From Archilochus colubris (Eukaryota > Chordata > Aves > Apodiformes > Trochilidae): a stretch of 64,000 bases of DNA. The position numbers and the translations under genes were made by a program. Positions 12,582 to 26,319 of the stretch are shown here, piece after piece; within the stretch, counting starts at the first letter, position 1; every line of letters starts with the position of its first letter. The notes under the pieces are model-generated. The model saw only the letters and a program-made list of their open reading frames with translations. It made no database searches and was not told the origin of the DNA. Location of the stretch: positions 10,042,609 to 10,106,608 of the forward strand of contig CM041084.1 of assembly GCA_023079485.1 (NCBI GenBank), given 5' to 3'.

Positions 12582-15500
12582 TATCTGAAGATATAAGTAA
12601 GGGGAAAAAGTCATTCACAAGTGATAATATATTAAAATATAGTAATATTCTAAAAATATTATGTTGCTGTTATTTTGATACCTGAAAAATTACTGTTCCC
12701 CTTATCATGTATGTGCTTTGTGATACAAAGAAGAATGAGGATGTGGCCCTGAACTGTCAGAATGCTACTCAACAGCTTTGGACAGGCTGGAAAATGGAGA
12801 TGATAACAGTCACTAAGAGAACATCACCATGGAGAGAAAATAAAGTTTAGTACCAACATATGGTTGCTGCACTGAGGATAATGTACACTCCATTTCACAA
12901 ACCTCCCAGCAAGAAGGAGTACCCCCAATTCAGAAAAATTTGGGCAGAAGATTTCTTAGAGATAGCCAAAGAGTTTGGGTTGTGTTTATGGTTTTGCTAC
13001 AAATGCAGGAAACTAGGTGATGATAAATAGTGTGGGGAAGACATCTGAAATCCATAGGTACAATTTGAAGTTCATTCCAGAGATTTCCATCAGCACCAGT
13101 GAGATCATTATTTCTTTTATTTCTTTAACACTTGTGCCCAGGGGGCAGAGGATGGTCAGAGGCAGGACCTAACTTGGTGACTGTTCTTGGGGGAGCAACT
13201 CTGGAGCTGAGCACAGGAAAAGAGGTCATATTTAGAGTGTGGTGGCTTAACTCCATTAATCTCACTTCTTACATCCAAAATCCTGGTCACCTACGTTATT
13301 CATGTGCCTCTGAATTCAGGTCTATTAAAACTCAGAAATGTTTTTTCCTTTGGGGAAGCGAGGGTAAGTTGCATGAATAACTTCTTCTTGCCTGTACATG
13401 ATTTGCTACCAGTGAGTGTGCCATTTACTCATCTCTCTGTGCACAGTACCTGCTGATATTCTGAAGTCATAAATTAAATTATTTTGCTCATGCCATCACC
13501 ATCCCTCTTGGCCATGGTTGTGCTGCACCCCTGTATCACTCAGAACTGCTGTGTGATGTGCTGCTGACTGATGAAATTCTTCCCTCTGCAGGCAGTAACA
13601 CACACATAGGTCAGCCCCCTCCTTCTCAGCTCAGTGTGTTTCACCACCCAGCAGTACAAGCTGGAATGAAGCATGCTTTTAAATATCTCTTGACACTTCT
13701 ATGAGGAGCACATTGTGGTATTGTGTGTATTTCTTGCCAGTTTTTGAGCTCCTGTCCACCTTCTTCCTCCAGCCCATGGACTCCCAGGAGTGGTTCACTG
13801 TCAGGTGATGCTGTGTGCTCCTGTGGCAGAACAGAAATAGCCCAAATACACAAGCAAAGTTCATAATCCTATCGGCTGCCTTTGGAAGATGTTGATACTA
13901 CAGGGGAAAGAAAAAGTGAAGAAGCTCAACGTGAGCAGTTTGTGTGGATTGTTCTCAGGAGAAACAATAGTGCTCAACTCATACATAGAAAATAGGCAGA
14001 GTTAAAAACAAAGGAGCTCATATAGAAGAATATCCTAAGCATATGCTTGTTTTCAAACAAGTATGAGAAGTCATATGAGAAGTATTCTGAGCATGTGGAC
14101 AGTCCTCACACCAGAGGAGCTATTCATGTTACATCCTCTGCTGCAAGCAGCAAAGCCAATTTCAGCCTCTGTAACTGGTGCTTTTCTGACTTTTGAACTG
14201 TCTCAAAGGTGCAGAGACAAGTCAGGTGGCTGAAGGAAACTCATTTCACTTTGCAGTGAGGGTAGGCATAAAGTAAGTGCTGGCTCAACAGCTCTGTGGA
14301 AATGGAGAAGCATTTAACAGTAGTATTTCAGTTTCTGGTGGTTACAAAACATCCCAGAGGGAAACACAGTAAGGCCAAGCAGAGAAATATGAAACACTAA
14401 AAAAATGTTTCCTCTTAGTGATGTTTTTTTAACAACTAGTTAACTTAAATTTTATTGTATGGGTTTTCTGGGTTTCTCAGTTTTGATTAAGAGACAGGAG
14501 ACCTCATAATTCATGTGTCCTGCAAGACATTTCTTTAGGGATTTCTTTTCATTTTACAATTCAAAGTAGCCACCTTTAAAATAACAAGCCTTTCTATGGT
14601 GTTCTGTCCTATGGTGTTTGGGCACTTTCAAAATACCTTTATCAAGGCGTCCTGCGTCTGTGGTTTCTAACCAGCATCATCATCAGTCCTCTTCTATTAA
14701 CTTGGCTCAGTTTCTGATCCTCCTACTTTGTTCTACCATTGTCATATTTACTAGAGCCCTGGATAGTTTTTTAAAAAATCCATCAAACTGCTGCATACTG
14801 TTTTATCTTAACTTGCTTTTCTTGACTTCCTGTATTTCTTTGTAGTAATTTTCATCATTGAGATACCATTTTGCCAAGCTGACCTTTGAAGAATTATTAT
14901 GTTTAATTATTGAAATAGCATCTCAGGCCTCATAAACAATGTATGTACCCCAAATTATTAGAACAGCAATTTATAAATAACGTATGATGAGTCCATCTGT
15001 GTAACTATTGTTAAACTGTCTGTAATAACAATAGGGGAAGCAGACTTTAAAGAGAGGTATTACAAACAATAACACAATAGTTATGAACATCTTAATACAC
15101 AATGGTAAGGAATGGTAAAGGAGAGTTACAGTGATTACTGCTTACATCACTTGCATGCAGACATACCTGTTCATGCAGAAGTCAAGAGCTCAACCAGCCT
15201 ACAGGAGATTATGGTCATGAAAAGCATAGAGCATAGAAAGTCTAAATGTGAAAATGACTCTGTAGAATATTCCTGAGACTGTTGAAAGCAAAATAAAATG
15301 TTGGTCTTCCTTCTGAGCACGTTACAGCACCTTGGGGTGTCTTGGAGTAAGGAAGGACCAACCTTTTCAAATATTCACTTTTATACCATGCTGGGGAGGA
15401 CTGTAGAAGAAAAGCTGTAGGTACTTACTGGATCTTACAGATTGCACTGGTGACTGCATGAATACAACTGAATGGAATACATGTCTACTGGTGTCAGATC

Positions 15501-18500
15501 CTTAGGAAATTTTGAGAAAGTCAGAAAGTCAGTGAGGTGGATACCACAGCATTTGACAGTCTCAAAAGCAGTTTGATTTAACTGCACCTTTTGGAAACCA
15601 CACTTATATCCAAGCTCTGGGACATCTAGAATTGGGAGGAATGGGAAATGCTGGATGGCATCCTGAATGACTGCCTGGTAAAGCATAATGGCCACTGGCG
15701 TACTTAGTGCCATGCATCATGTTTTGCATTGAAGATCCATCAAATAAATTTACCTGATGACAGAAACTGTCTTTGCTTCCTGTATGAGCCTTGGTTCACA
15801 TACACAGGGCAGATAGGTGTGGGGTGGTGGTAGGTGTTAACATAACATTGTTATTTGTGCAATCCTACAGTAGAGAGCTGCAGGTTCTAGGAAACAAGGG
15901 GGATGTGTGAAGTATATAAATCTGCATGGAGCTCCTGTGTAATTTTAGTGAGTGTGTCAGGGGTCAGTAAGGGAGCTAAGGAGGAGCTTCAGGGCTCTTC
16001 AGCTTCCATTGACTTTCTGAAGTTATTCCAAATACAGCCACTGCTACAAAAGTTGGCAGTTTGGCTACATCCAACACTAGAAGCTGGTGGTACAGTGTAG
16101 AGTCCCACTATTCCCTGTCTCAAGCAGTAGAAGTACTTCACAGCTGTCGTGTCTGGTCAGATGAGCTCTCACAGACTCCAGAGATTCAGACTATTCATTT
16201 AGTTTAAAACAAGGTTGTGTTCCCACAGCTGAAATTGATGAAGTTAGTCAGACAGTTTCCAGCTAAACATCCTCCATTCTGGAAAGTATCCAATCTAGAT
16301 ATGAGAGGAAAACCTTGGTTCTGCTGAAGCTAGTGGAAAAATTCACAGCAATTTCAATGATGGTAAGATTTAATTTCAGATTTTCTGAGATAACATGGTA
16401 AAATTGTCTGTCCCTTCAGGTGAGGAAAAACAACATCCCCTTCTTGACCTTTTGATCAGCACTAATTAGAATAATTAGAACCCACATTATAGGAGGTGCA
16501 GTATAGACAACCTTTCCAAGTCTTTATATTGCTTAAAAAACCCAGCAAGAACCTGTGTAGACATTGATACTGTTAGGAAGTGAAAGTTGGAAATATTTTC
16601 TAGAAGACTTCTTCATGTGCCTTGCTACCTGTTAAATGTGATTGAGTCCTGAGATCTGTGTTATAAATTCAAATAAATTACAGAAAGTAGGGATGGAAAA
16701 TCCCTGTCATTTAATTACCCAAGTCCTGGTCTGTAAAACCAGACTATCTTTAGCAGATGTATAAGGCATGTACATATAGTTTACAATCTAAGACATAAAT
16801 CTTAGTGTATATTTATGTGTTGGAGATTCTTTCATCTCCTTTGGTGATCTACTGTAGGATTTATCAGTTCCTGTAACACTCATGCTCTCCTAACCCAGAC
16901 TCCTCTGACAGCAAATGCAGTTGATTCCATCTTAGTTTACATTGGTGGGAATGGAAAAACATGGATTATCTTACTGTGTAATAACCTTTGTAGGTATATG
17001 AAGATGATTATCTGTTCTAAAATGAATTATCTCCATTTTTTTCCTACGAGGCTGACAGTTTTTACAGTTTTTATCTTTCTTCTCTCCTTGAAACAGTTTC
17101 TCATTTGTCAAGAACAAGTGCAATATTCAAAGCAAAATGCTGTACTGCAGCAACAACTCTCCCTTAAATAAATCAAGCTGTATAAAGGCAATGAGAATGT
17201 AGAATTGCACTGAAAATAAAATTATTGCAACATGCCATTAAAGGATTCCTACCCATATTCTCACTGAGTACAGAGCAGAGCAAATTTGTCATGGACTCAC
17301 CCACTGCCAGAAATGCAGCACCACTTAATAGGTTATTTTTTTTTTTTTTAATCTTTAAAAAATCCTATGGTTTTCTCTGTATTCTTACTGTTCACGTCCA
17401 GTAAAAGAGTTGCCTGGTTTGGGTGGTTCTGTTTGGCTCATGGTGAGGAAAAAGGACCACTCTTTCAGTTATGTTAGCTACCATTTAATCCTAATTTATT
17501 TTCTGTCCTGAGCACTGTCAGCATCTTTCAGGAATCATAGCCTTGCAAAGACAGACTGAAATGCAACATGTCTGCATTTCAACATCTGAATATCTGAATA
17601 TCTCCATGGGGTCATCAGGCTCACATCTGTATTACCTCCACTGGGCAGCAGAGGGTTACACATAAAACAGCTGGAGCAGAAGTGACACCTGGTATAACAA
17701 AGCAACAAAGAAAATCAAATGTTTTTGTCCTCCCAAAGATTTATTGCTGTTGAAGATGAGGGCAGAATTTCTCTGATTATTAGAATTTGTACCTGGAACA
17801 AGATGTACACACTTCCCTTTCTGGGTTAACGCTTAATTCTCTGAAGCTGCCTGCCAGGAAAGACATTTAGCTTGAGATTGCTGATAGCGTGAAGGAAATT
17901 TTCATTTCCCTTTAAATAATGAAATTCTGCTGTGGAAACTTTGAAAATATGCAAGGGAGGCTTTTGTGCAATGAGACAGAAGCCCTCTCCAGCTGCAGAA
18001 TTGGCCAAAGTTATGAAATAGGAAGTGCTTGTTTTAAAGTGTGGGAGACACTGTGCTGGTTTGCAGCATAAATTATGCATCTCCCCCTTCCTGCAGGCCT
18101 GCACTGTCTGTCCATGGCTGAACACACAGTCCTTGGCTCCAGTGGAAAGAAGCTATCTGGATAACAGGAAAGGAGGATATGCTAACAGGCAGAACACTCA
18201 TTTCTTGCTGAGCACTTGTCCTTAATGGCAGGGGAGTGTGTTCTTGGGTTGGCTGCAGCCTCATTCTTGAGAAGCACCATCTAAAAAAAGCTGATGCTCA
18301 ACTTCTGCAAACCCTTCCAAGTAATTATCACCTCAGTATGTAAAGGGGAACAAAACTTCAAACTTCTGATGGAAATGAAGGTAACTCCATGTCTGGAAAA
18401 TATTTCTGTAATGCTTTCTTGTAGTGAAATAAGGCAAGCAGGTGCCACTAATTCCCAGGGAGTGTCATGAGCTTGTGTTAAGCCCACCTGTGCCTAATTA

Positions 18501-18514
18501 GGGTGGGTCCCCAC

Positions 18515-18525
18515 TGCGCATGAGC
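18515..18525 (+). promoter_or_regulatory. NRF1-like site in LTR
   Basis: TGCGCATGAGC differs by one base from the palindromic NRF1 consensus TGCGCATGCGC. The same 11 bases, CpG included, occur in the related insertion at 51591-51601. Binding is inferred only. Confidence 0.4.
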
Positions 18526-18539
18526 AGGATTAGGAGGCC

Positions 18540-18548
18540 AATAAAAGG
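18540..18548 (+). promoter_or_regulatory. TATA-like box or AATAAA signal of the LTR
   Basis: AATAAAAGG lies 15 nt after the NRF1-like site, with identical spacing in the second copy. It could be the LTR TATA box or, because it contains AATAAA, a poly(A) signal. The sequence alone does not decide. Confidence 0.45.
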
Positions 18549-18742
18549 TGAGGCTTGAAGCACAGGCTCAGCTCAGTCCTGAGCTAGCCAGCAGAGAGGT
18601 CAGTTGTGCTTGGAGTAACAGCACCGATCTGGGCTAGTCAACTCTGAGGGCCATAGGCTTAGAGCATTGCTTGTGAGTCTCTGCTGGAACACCTGATTGG
18701 ACCTTGAAGTGCCGTTCTCTAAAAGAGGTTTGTCTTGCTACA

Positions 18743-21700
18743 CCTTCTCATAACAAACTTAACTAACCTTATTGACATTACCTTCAAACTTGCTCATACC
18801 AGGCTCCCTGCTCCTCTTCCTCTCCTGTATACTTCACTACTGGTTTGATGTGTGCCCAAACCTCCTTTACAATTCACACTGTGGGAAAATGAATGCACTC
18901 AGGCTCAGATTAACCTGTGACCCCGGGCACTCACAAGGATGTCTCTGCCTGTGCTATGTTTTTCAGGTTAGGCTTGAGCTCTCACTCAGAGCTGGTAGGA
19001 AATACTCACAGATGAGCTTACCCCAACCACAGAGAGTGAACTTGACTGGGGGGCATGGTAACATCAACCCCAGCCCCTGTGTCTGTGGGAGCACCAGTGG
19101 GGGTTGGGGACAGAGACAACTGGGGTCAGCTCCACTCTCACCAGTAAGGCAAATGCATCTTTGTACTCTCTCTGGTAGACAAAATACACAAATGTAAATC
19201 TCCCTTTGCTCTCTACCACCAGCCGTAAAAACTGTGAGCTTTCAACTCACCATATACTTATTTTTTCTTGTATCATCTCTTTAAATAAGTGTATGACAGA
19301 GAAATAGAGGAAGGGCGCAATGCAGAAATTAGTATTTAGTATTACTTGACATGATACCAAATGCTACCCAGCAAAGCATTTTTTTCACAGTGTAATCTGT
19401 AGATTTGATAATTAATATGAAATTCAAATATCTCTACACAGGCATGAGACAGCAAGTCTGTGGAGCAGTTCTGGTGCAGAGGAGAAGCCAGGGGTTGTGC
19501 TGGGGATACTGATGAGGTGAGCTCTAACTCTGAAGGGAAACCCTCAAAAATAAGTGAAGCAAGCAAAACAACATAATGGGTCTTCAGCCTGTGCTTACAG
19601 AGCTGCATACTCTGGAAAACTTCATGGGAAATGTAGTATTTCTTCAGGTACTTTGGAGATATATGGTATGTTTGTTATATCCCAGAGCAAGATGTAAAGT
19701 GTGTCAAATACAGATTAGTCAATTGGAAGGCACTGGTTAGTTTAATTTAAATTCAAGAATAGTCAAGCTATGGCAGTGATACAGAACATATTCCTATAAA
19801 ACCTGAGGACATCTCTGACTGTAATAGGGATGACCTTTTGTATTTCATTGTCAGGAAAGGATATTACTGGCTGCAAAATACTGCTCAGCCCCCATAAAAA
19901 TGTACTCAGTTTTTGAGTGCTTTATTTATGGGTTAAGCAGTGTGATGACATTTTATATGCTTTCTCTTTCAATGGCAATAATGATCTCATGATTATTTAA
20001 GTGATTTTCTCAAACAGTTCTCTATTTAGGAAACTGAGATATATGAGAAGTATTGTCACGTAAATGTCAGTGCAAGTACTTAAGCAGTGAGAAATTTAAG
20101 GTTGCATCATTTTTTCCCTTTTTCCATCTTTGACAGAGAATTTCTAAAGCAAGCAAAACTAAAAATGTCCCAGGAAATATTATGGGATGACAATGTGACA
20201 TGATATAAGAGGATTTCCATCTCCTCCACTGCACTTTCCACATGGTATTTCTATAAAAATTCAGAATAAAGTAAAAATGTAGTGTACAATGGACTCCCTA
20301 AATGCAATCTAATGGAAGTAATTTCTGAGTGTAAACTCCTAGCTCCATCACAACAGAAAATAGTTTATCATGAAACTAATAACCTGAAAGATATTGAACA
20401 CTTCAGAATAAAAAGAAAAAGGCTTCTAAGACTGTGACCCAGTGACAATCTTCTGTTAATGGAAGATTTTCAGTTCAGATAAGGCAATATGCTTCAGAAA
20501 TAATTTAGCCAGGTTTATCAGGAGAGGTCCTTCAGTCTTGTTGCCACATCAGTGCTATATTAATGGTTTAGATTCAGCTGATTCATCAGGGCAAAGGATG
20601 CAAGTCAGATGATTTCCCGAGTTTTCTTGCAGAAGGTTTGGGGTTGCATCATTCTATGATCTATTTACAAAACCAGTCAAATCCAGTAGAAAAAAATTAA
20701 GATAGAAAAATTACAAGGCAGAACTTACTGGAACTTGAACATATTTCCTAATCAGCTTTCTGGAATTTTTTTTTTTTTGAAAGTTCAGAGTGGCTATCAC
20801 TGGGAAATTCTCTTTCTTTCCTTATATATGATGCATGTTACTGCCAATAACATGGTGTTGATGTAGCTGTATCCTGATTAATATTTATATATGGCATGCT
20901 CTCTAATAAATTAATTCACTTGCTCATTAAGTTTCTGTACAGCAACATATATTTCATTAGATGTTTTTCCCACCTACAGAGATAGATATCTCTGAAGAAA
21001 TGTTTGTCACTGATTACTGAAGAAAGCATTCTTGAATTGTGAGCTGTGTGCTGAGTTATCTTTCTTTTGATTTATTGACTGATTCTGATTTCTATGTAAA
21101 AATTATTTCCAAACCAAAATGTCTTATGTGATCTTTCATCTAATTACAATTGAATATTAGATTAAATTATTTTTCTGCTACTACAGGTGGTGCATTATGT
21201 TATTTAAATTCCATTAATTAATAGAGATGGTTATGCAAACTGTTTTTTAACTTGAAGAAATTATCTCTCAAGAGGCTTTACTATTTACTTAAGTAGATCA
21301 GAACAAAAAAAGAATTTAGAAATCATGTCTTGCATTTATGTTGTGCTTTTGCATTGTTACAGGGTGTATATTCTGAATATACAGTAATATAAATGTACAT
21401 ATAAAAAAAATAGAACAGAATGCAGCATCAGTAACTTCAAGGCTGGAACTTCTATAGCTGTTTATGTAAAGTACATCTGATATACTGATGCTTTACTTTA
21501 ATGCACAGAAATTTTTTTGATCGTGATGGAAAACAGACTTTATCCCATCACTATCCTTGCTGAACATGGGGTATCCTGATTCAGGACTCTCTCGGTACAG
21601 TGGCAGTATCCCTTACCTCACATTTCATTTGGACTGCCAAACAAACTATGAGGCCAAGAACAAAACGTCTTATTTCTGTGATTTTCTGTGTGTATATTTT

Positions 21701-24700
21701 ATTCAGCAGTTTCAAAACTCTAAATATTTTATAAACGTTAAGTGGATTTATTGCCTGCTACTTCAATCTCTTCTTCCAGGAATTAACTCTTTGAAGTAAT
21801 TTTCCAGAGAACATTACAACTAAGATATCTGTTCCATTGTAAACGTACCAAAACCACTCTTATCTTTTCAGGTAGATAACACAAGCAGTTCCCAGGCTGT
21901 TAGAATTTAAACATGTCTCTTAAGTATGCACCACATCAGTATAAAGGAGACTCCAAAGCCAAAGTTTTCTGTGAATGGAAGGAAAAAATATCAAGCTAGT
22001 ACCTGCTGCAAACCCCCTGACTTTTTCTATCTATCTGCAAATGTCATTGCTCAAGGCCACAGCAGTCCTGAGTGTAATATAACAGAGTAAAACTGGAAGA
22101 TGAAAATGAGCCCAATGCATATTAATTGATGCATAAGTTCTTTGAGGATCTGTAATACCTCATGATGAAAAAGATGGGTCCAGGGGTTTCTGTTTCATGA
22201 GGACAACTGTCCCGAGACAACTACAGTAGGAACTGTAACCCTGGGAAGCTGTTTTGTACATCACTGAATTGATTTTAATGAAATGGTTATGTAGACAATT
22301 TGGTCCCATGTGTAGGTGCTATAATTCTCTTGCTAAAAAACCAACACCAGATTATAAAATGTGGCAGCCCTTCACCCCTCCTAGTGAAGCTAAGTCATTC
22401 AACTGAAGTGGAGAGTCAAAAAATAGGAACCAAAATGAGAAATCTTTCTGGTAGAGGAGTCTGGATCTGGTGACAGTCATACACATGTGCATTTCAGTCT
22501 TCAGTACAAAAAACATGGACAGTGGTGGGAGTCAGGGCTGGAGCACCCATAACTTCTGTAACATCAGTCTCTATCTTAATGTCTCTGTTTGTGCCTTTGT
22601 GCCTTACAAAAGGAAATTCAAAAATTCCCTTGCACAGAATGAGAAAAGAAGCTACTTCCTCTCTCTAAATGACTATTTGAAAGCAGCTTTTTGGAAGGTG
22701 ATTCACATTCCCTCTCCAGTGTAAGTTGAAGAATAAGGAAGCATTGGCCTATCTTTATGATTCCAACCTGAAGAACTAAATTAACAACCTGTGTTCTTGT
22801 ACTAAAAGTTACTGTCTTGGCATATATTCTGCTTCTTCACTAAGTGCTTGTGGTCTTTGTTTGGTTTGCCATTGTAGAAATTGTCATAAAACACTCTTGC
22901 TAATTGAAAGAAAACATGAAAAGACAACCCCAAAAAACACATTAACAGTATGGCACTGTAAGCTGAATAAGATTGTTAGAACATTGTCACTTTGCAGAGT
23001 GAGAAAAGGGGGCATAAAAATCACCAAAAAATGACTGGGAGCTTGGTTTCAGAGGTGGTAGAAGATGTTCTTCAGGCCTCAAAACACAAGCTAAATAAAT
23101 GAGGAACATTCACTGATTTGAAAACCATTAGTAATTCAGCCTTGATTTTTATCCAAAACACAATAATCCCCAACATTTTTTAACATGGATTTTCTACTTG
23201 TGTAGGTGTCCTTTGTGTCCTTACTAACTGAACATTATTGTTCCCACAAAATACATTACATTTTGTTCCTGAATGACTAATGACTCCACTTTCTTATTAA
23301 CAAGGCCAGCTAGTGAGATGCCATCCTTATCCCCCCCTGCTGAGCAGAACATTTTATGCAGTTCCTTTACAATAGACAATAAAGAGAACTAGAGACTGGT
23401 TACTGTGAATTGCTGCTATGGATATGAGTTTCTCCTTTCTGTCACTGTTCTAAGACTCCCTGAAGTGCTTGTTAGCATATTAACTAAAAGGCATTAATAC
23501 TGGGTATAGCATTAAATTATACTGACCATCTTGTTTGGTTATAGCCTGTTCTGCAGAAACAAATGTCAAAGGTCCATTTTCTGGGTAAATTATAAAGCTA
23601 AGACAGTTATTACATTTAGAAAACTAAAACCTTTAATACAGATGGTGCTAATAGCTGACAGCCTCAAAAGGTGCATGAAAAAAGAACAAAACTGACTAAA
23701 GAAACATTTCACAAATATATAAGCCTTTATAAACATTTTAAAATAAATCAGTAAACAAAATTTGGAAGAAATGAACTTCTGATATTGTTTGTGTGGTGTT
23801 CTTTATGCCATTTCTGGCACATATGTAGGTCAGTGCTATTTTATTATAGTACAGTAAATGGCACATCTTGCTTAAACACACACCTCTTGGTGGATGTAAA
23901 AAAAAGATAAAATCCACAAGATGAGTGGACAAATGAAATCAGTTTTACTCAGGTGCATAAGGATGTAGGTTGTACTTCTTAGCAGGATGAAATAAAAGGA
24001 CACTTAAATTACTCTTGTGTGTGAAATGGCTGGATTTGTTTCCCACATACACTCAGTAATGTGCTAGCGATATATCTCACATGAAAGATAAAAAAGGAAA
24101 TAACTCTTGCATTTTTTATTTGACTGTGGTAGAAACACAATACCACAGTTGCTATTAATGAAAAACTCTTCACGTAATTCTGCAGGTCTCTCTTATTCTT
24201 TAATTTTTGGCATTATGAAGGTGATAGTTTCAACTTTAAGTCCCTTAAACTATGCAAGTGGCTATTTGAAAATGCAAACTGTGCACCAGCACAGCCAGCA
24301 TTGTACATTACAAGTACAAAACATCTCCAATCTGCTTGAAAAAATCCCAGCTTGAGAGGTGCATAAACTGAGTGTTCGTACCCAAAGAATACTTCAGATG
24401 GTTCTTGAGTTCAAAACATGAGCACAAAGAATTAGAAAATAGGAGCAATGGGAGATATCATTTTCAGCAATATATAATAAACTTTCACAGGACCAGAAAG
24501 TAGCACACTAATACTTAACTTTATGGAGTTGTACGCCCTCTCTTCTTTCTGCTGAGTTATACAGATCTTATAAAAAAATTTCAGGACCTTTTTAAGTTCT
24601 CATCAGTTAAGAAAGTGTTGTAAGGAACTAGGCCACTGCAGTCTGGGACTTGATCCAAAATCTATTTAAATCTCTTGAAAATCAGGTGATGCCTGGTCAT

Positions 24701-26319
24701 ACTGTATCTCAGGCAGATGCCTTATGTGTATGAAATTCTTAATTGAATAGAAATGTTTGGCCAGGGTTGCAGGCACATAAGTGATCTGCTTAGTGAAGGT
24801 CTATGAGAAAACTGAGATTATCCTGTCAGCACATCGTGGTAATTATCTACTGCTGCTTGGCTTCTGAGGAGCTTCCTTGTAACTTGAACTAATCCAATAT
24901 TAATTCACTGACTGCACAGAACCAGGGATATTGTGTCATTAAATTAACTTAAATAGCTTTGTAGCAATGTGGCAGAAACTCAGCTGGCATTGCATAGATC
25001 TTCATCATTGGTTATCCTTGATGCCCCAACAAATGTGTTTTATTCAGACTTTTGCTGCTGAGAATGCATCAGTTTAAATATGAGCTACTGAATGTGAGAT
25101 TAACAGTCCATATATTCCACTTGTTTTCCTTGTGCAGCTAATTAAATAATATAAACAAATTAATTATTATTTTTCTTCCTTGGATGTTTGATATCACAAC
25201 AATTTCTTTTTTAATTGTTTAATATATTTTCCCATTTTATACACTGGTCTGAGACTCCATGATAAACTAGTAAGAATGACTTGACTTTAATAACTGCAAT
25301 TCCTCTGACTGCCTCTCATCCATTTCCAATCATGATCATTATGGCTAATATTTGAGAATTAGAATTTCTTTTTTATTATTATTCACTAGACAAAATAATT
25401 TGTAATGAAAGAAGAGGCATTCTGTTACACTTTCCAAATACAGCCATAAAAATTCCAGTAGCTGAAGCAGCCAGTTTTAGTTATCAATTTTTTTCCTCCC
25501 CATTTTATTAGGAATTAAATTATTCTAATTAAGGGCTACATTGATTTTTTCTGGACTGCAATACTTAACACAGGACAAAACTACGTGAGGAAAGAAGTGA
25601 GAGGGAGATGGATGTGAAAAGAAATGCATATTAAATTCATTTTTTTATCTTCTGTATTCCACTGATTATAAATTACTTTTCAATCAACCCAAAATACTGC
25701 TGCTATGCCATATAATGAAAGGAGAGACCAAATGTTAAAGAAAAGAATATTCTGCTGATGGAAGGATTCAGATTCATGTTCAGCAATTCTTTTTAGCTCA
25801 AATATTTCATGTAAATTCATAGGACTTCAGTTCTGTAAGGCTTGCAAGGTAGGTTACTCTGAAAAGAAGAAATTGAATACATTATGGATGGGGTTTAGAA
25901 ATTTCTGATGTATTCTTTTCCGAGGTTCATTTAGCTTTAATTCAGCTTTATTCTGGAAGCTATTCCTGACAAAAGACTGCAGATGGGAGATAAAACCCCT
26001 AGCTGTATCTATATATGGCTATAACCACATGCATTTGAGCCATTGCCACTCAGAGAGGTGCCTTTAGATACTTGGAAAATACTTAGTGCTCAGTGTTGGT
26101 CAAAAGTCAAAGAGTAAGGATCTTTAATTAAGATCTTTAATATGTATTTCTTAGCAAACAGAAAGAATCATTAGGTTGTAGAAATCAATGGTGCTCCCAC
26201 TTCTTTATCACTGCTTGCAGCTCTGATTCCTATTGTAAAAGGGATACAATAAAGCTAGAGATGAAACAAGAGGGAAGAAGAGCATGATTACAGGGACAGA
26301 GCATCAACCTGATGGCTGC
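18743..26319. other. Intergenic DNA, no gene recognised
   Basis: About 7.6 kb between two solo LTRs. Positions 18880-19190 are more GC-rich and carry a 141-codon frame starting from TTG at 18772, which looks like chance. Positions 20840-21260 and 24890-25560 are very AT-rich with many TAAT and ATTA motifs. No splice-bounded exon, RNA gene or CR1 copy is apparent. Confidence 0.55.

Larger units (their letters stand above)
2431..18419. other. Intergenic DNA, no gene recognised
   Basis: About 16 kb of AT-rich sequence downstream of DYNC2I1. Only short frames of fewer than 120 codons occur, many without an ATG start, and none resembles a known protein or shows paired splice sites. It holds a GA-rich microsatellite (10783-10836), a C-run (5563-5577), a 14-nt tandem duplication near 12550-12580 and a faint SINE-like stretch near 4290-4375. 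I see no tRNA, rRNA or clear LINE sequence here. Confidence 0.6.
18420..18742 (+). mobile_element. Solo LTR of an endogenous retrovirus (type A)
   Basis: The 323-bp element begins TGTAGTG and ends GCTACA, so TGTAG and CTACA form a 5-bp terminal inverted repeat starting TG and ending CA, as in retroviral LTRs. The flanks are CTTTCT (left, 18414-18419) and CCTTCT (right, 18743-18748): five of six bases match, consistent with a 6-bp target-site duplication. Inside are an NRF1-like site (18515-18525) and a TATA-like AATAAAAGG (18540-18548). The first 196 bp match the insertion at 51495. No internal retroviral genes flank it, so it is a solo LTR. The exact family is not identified. Confidence 0.65.

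Noticed and set aside
18772..19197. 141-codon open frame after the first solo LTR
   Set aside because: It starts with TTG instead of ATG, has no family motifs, and lies in a locally GC-richer stretch where stops are rarer.
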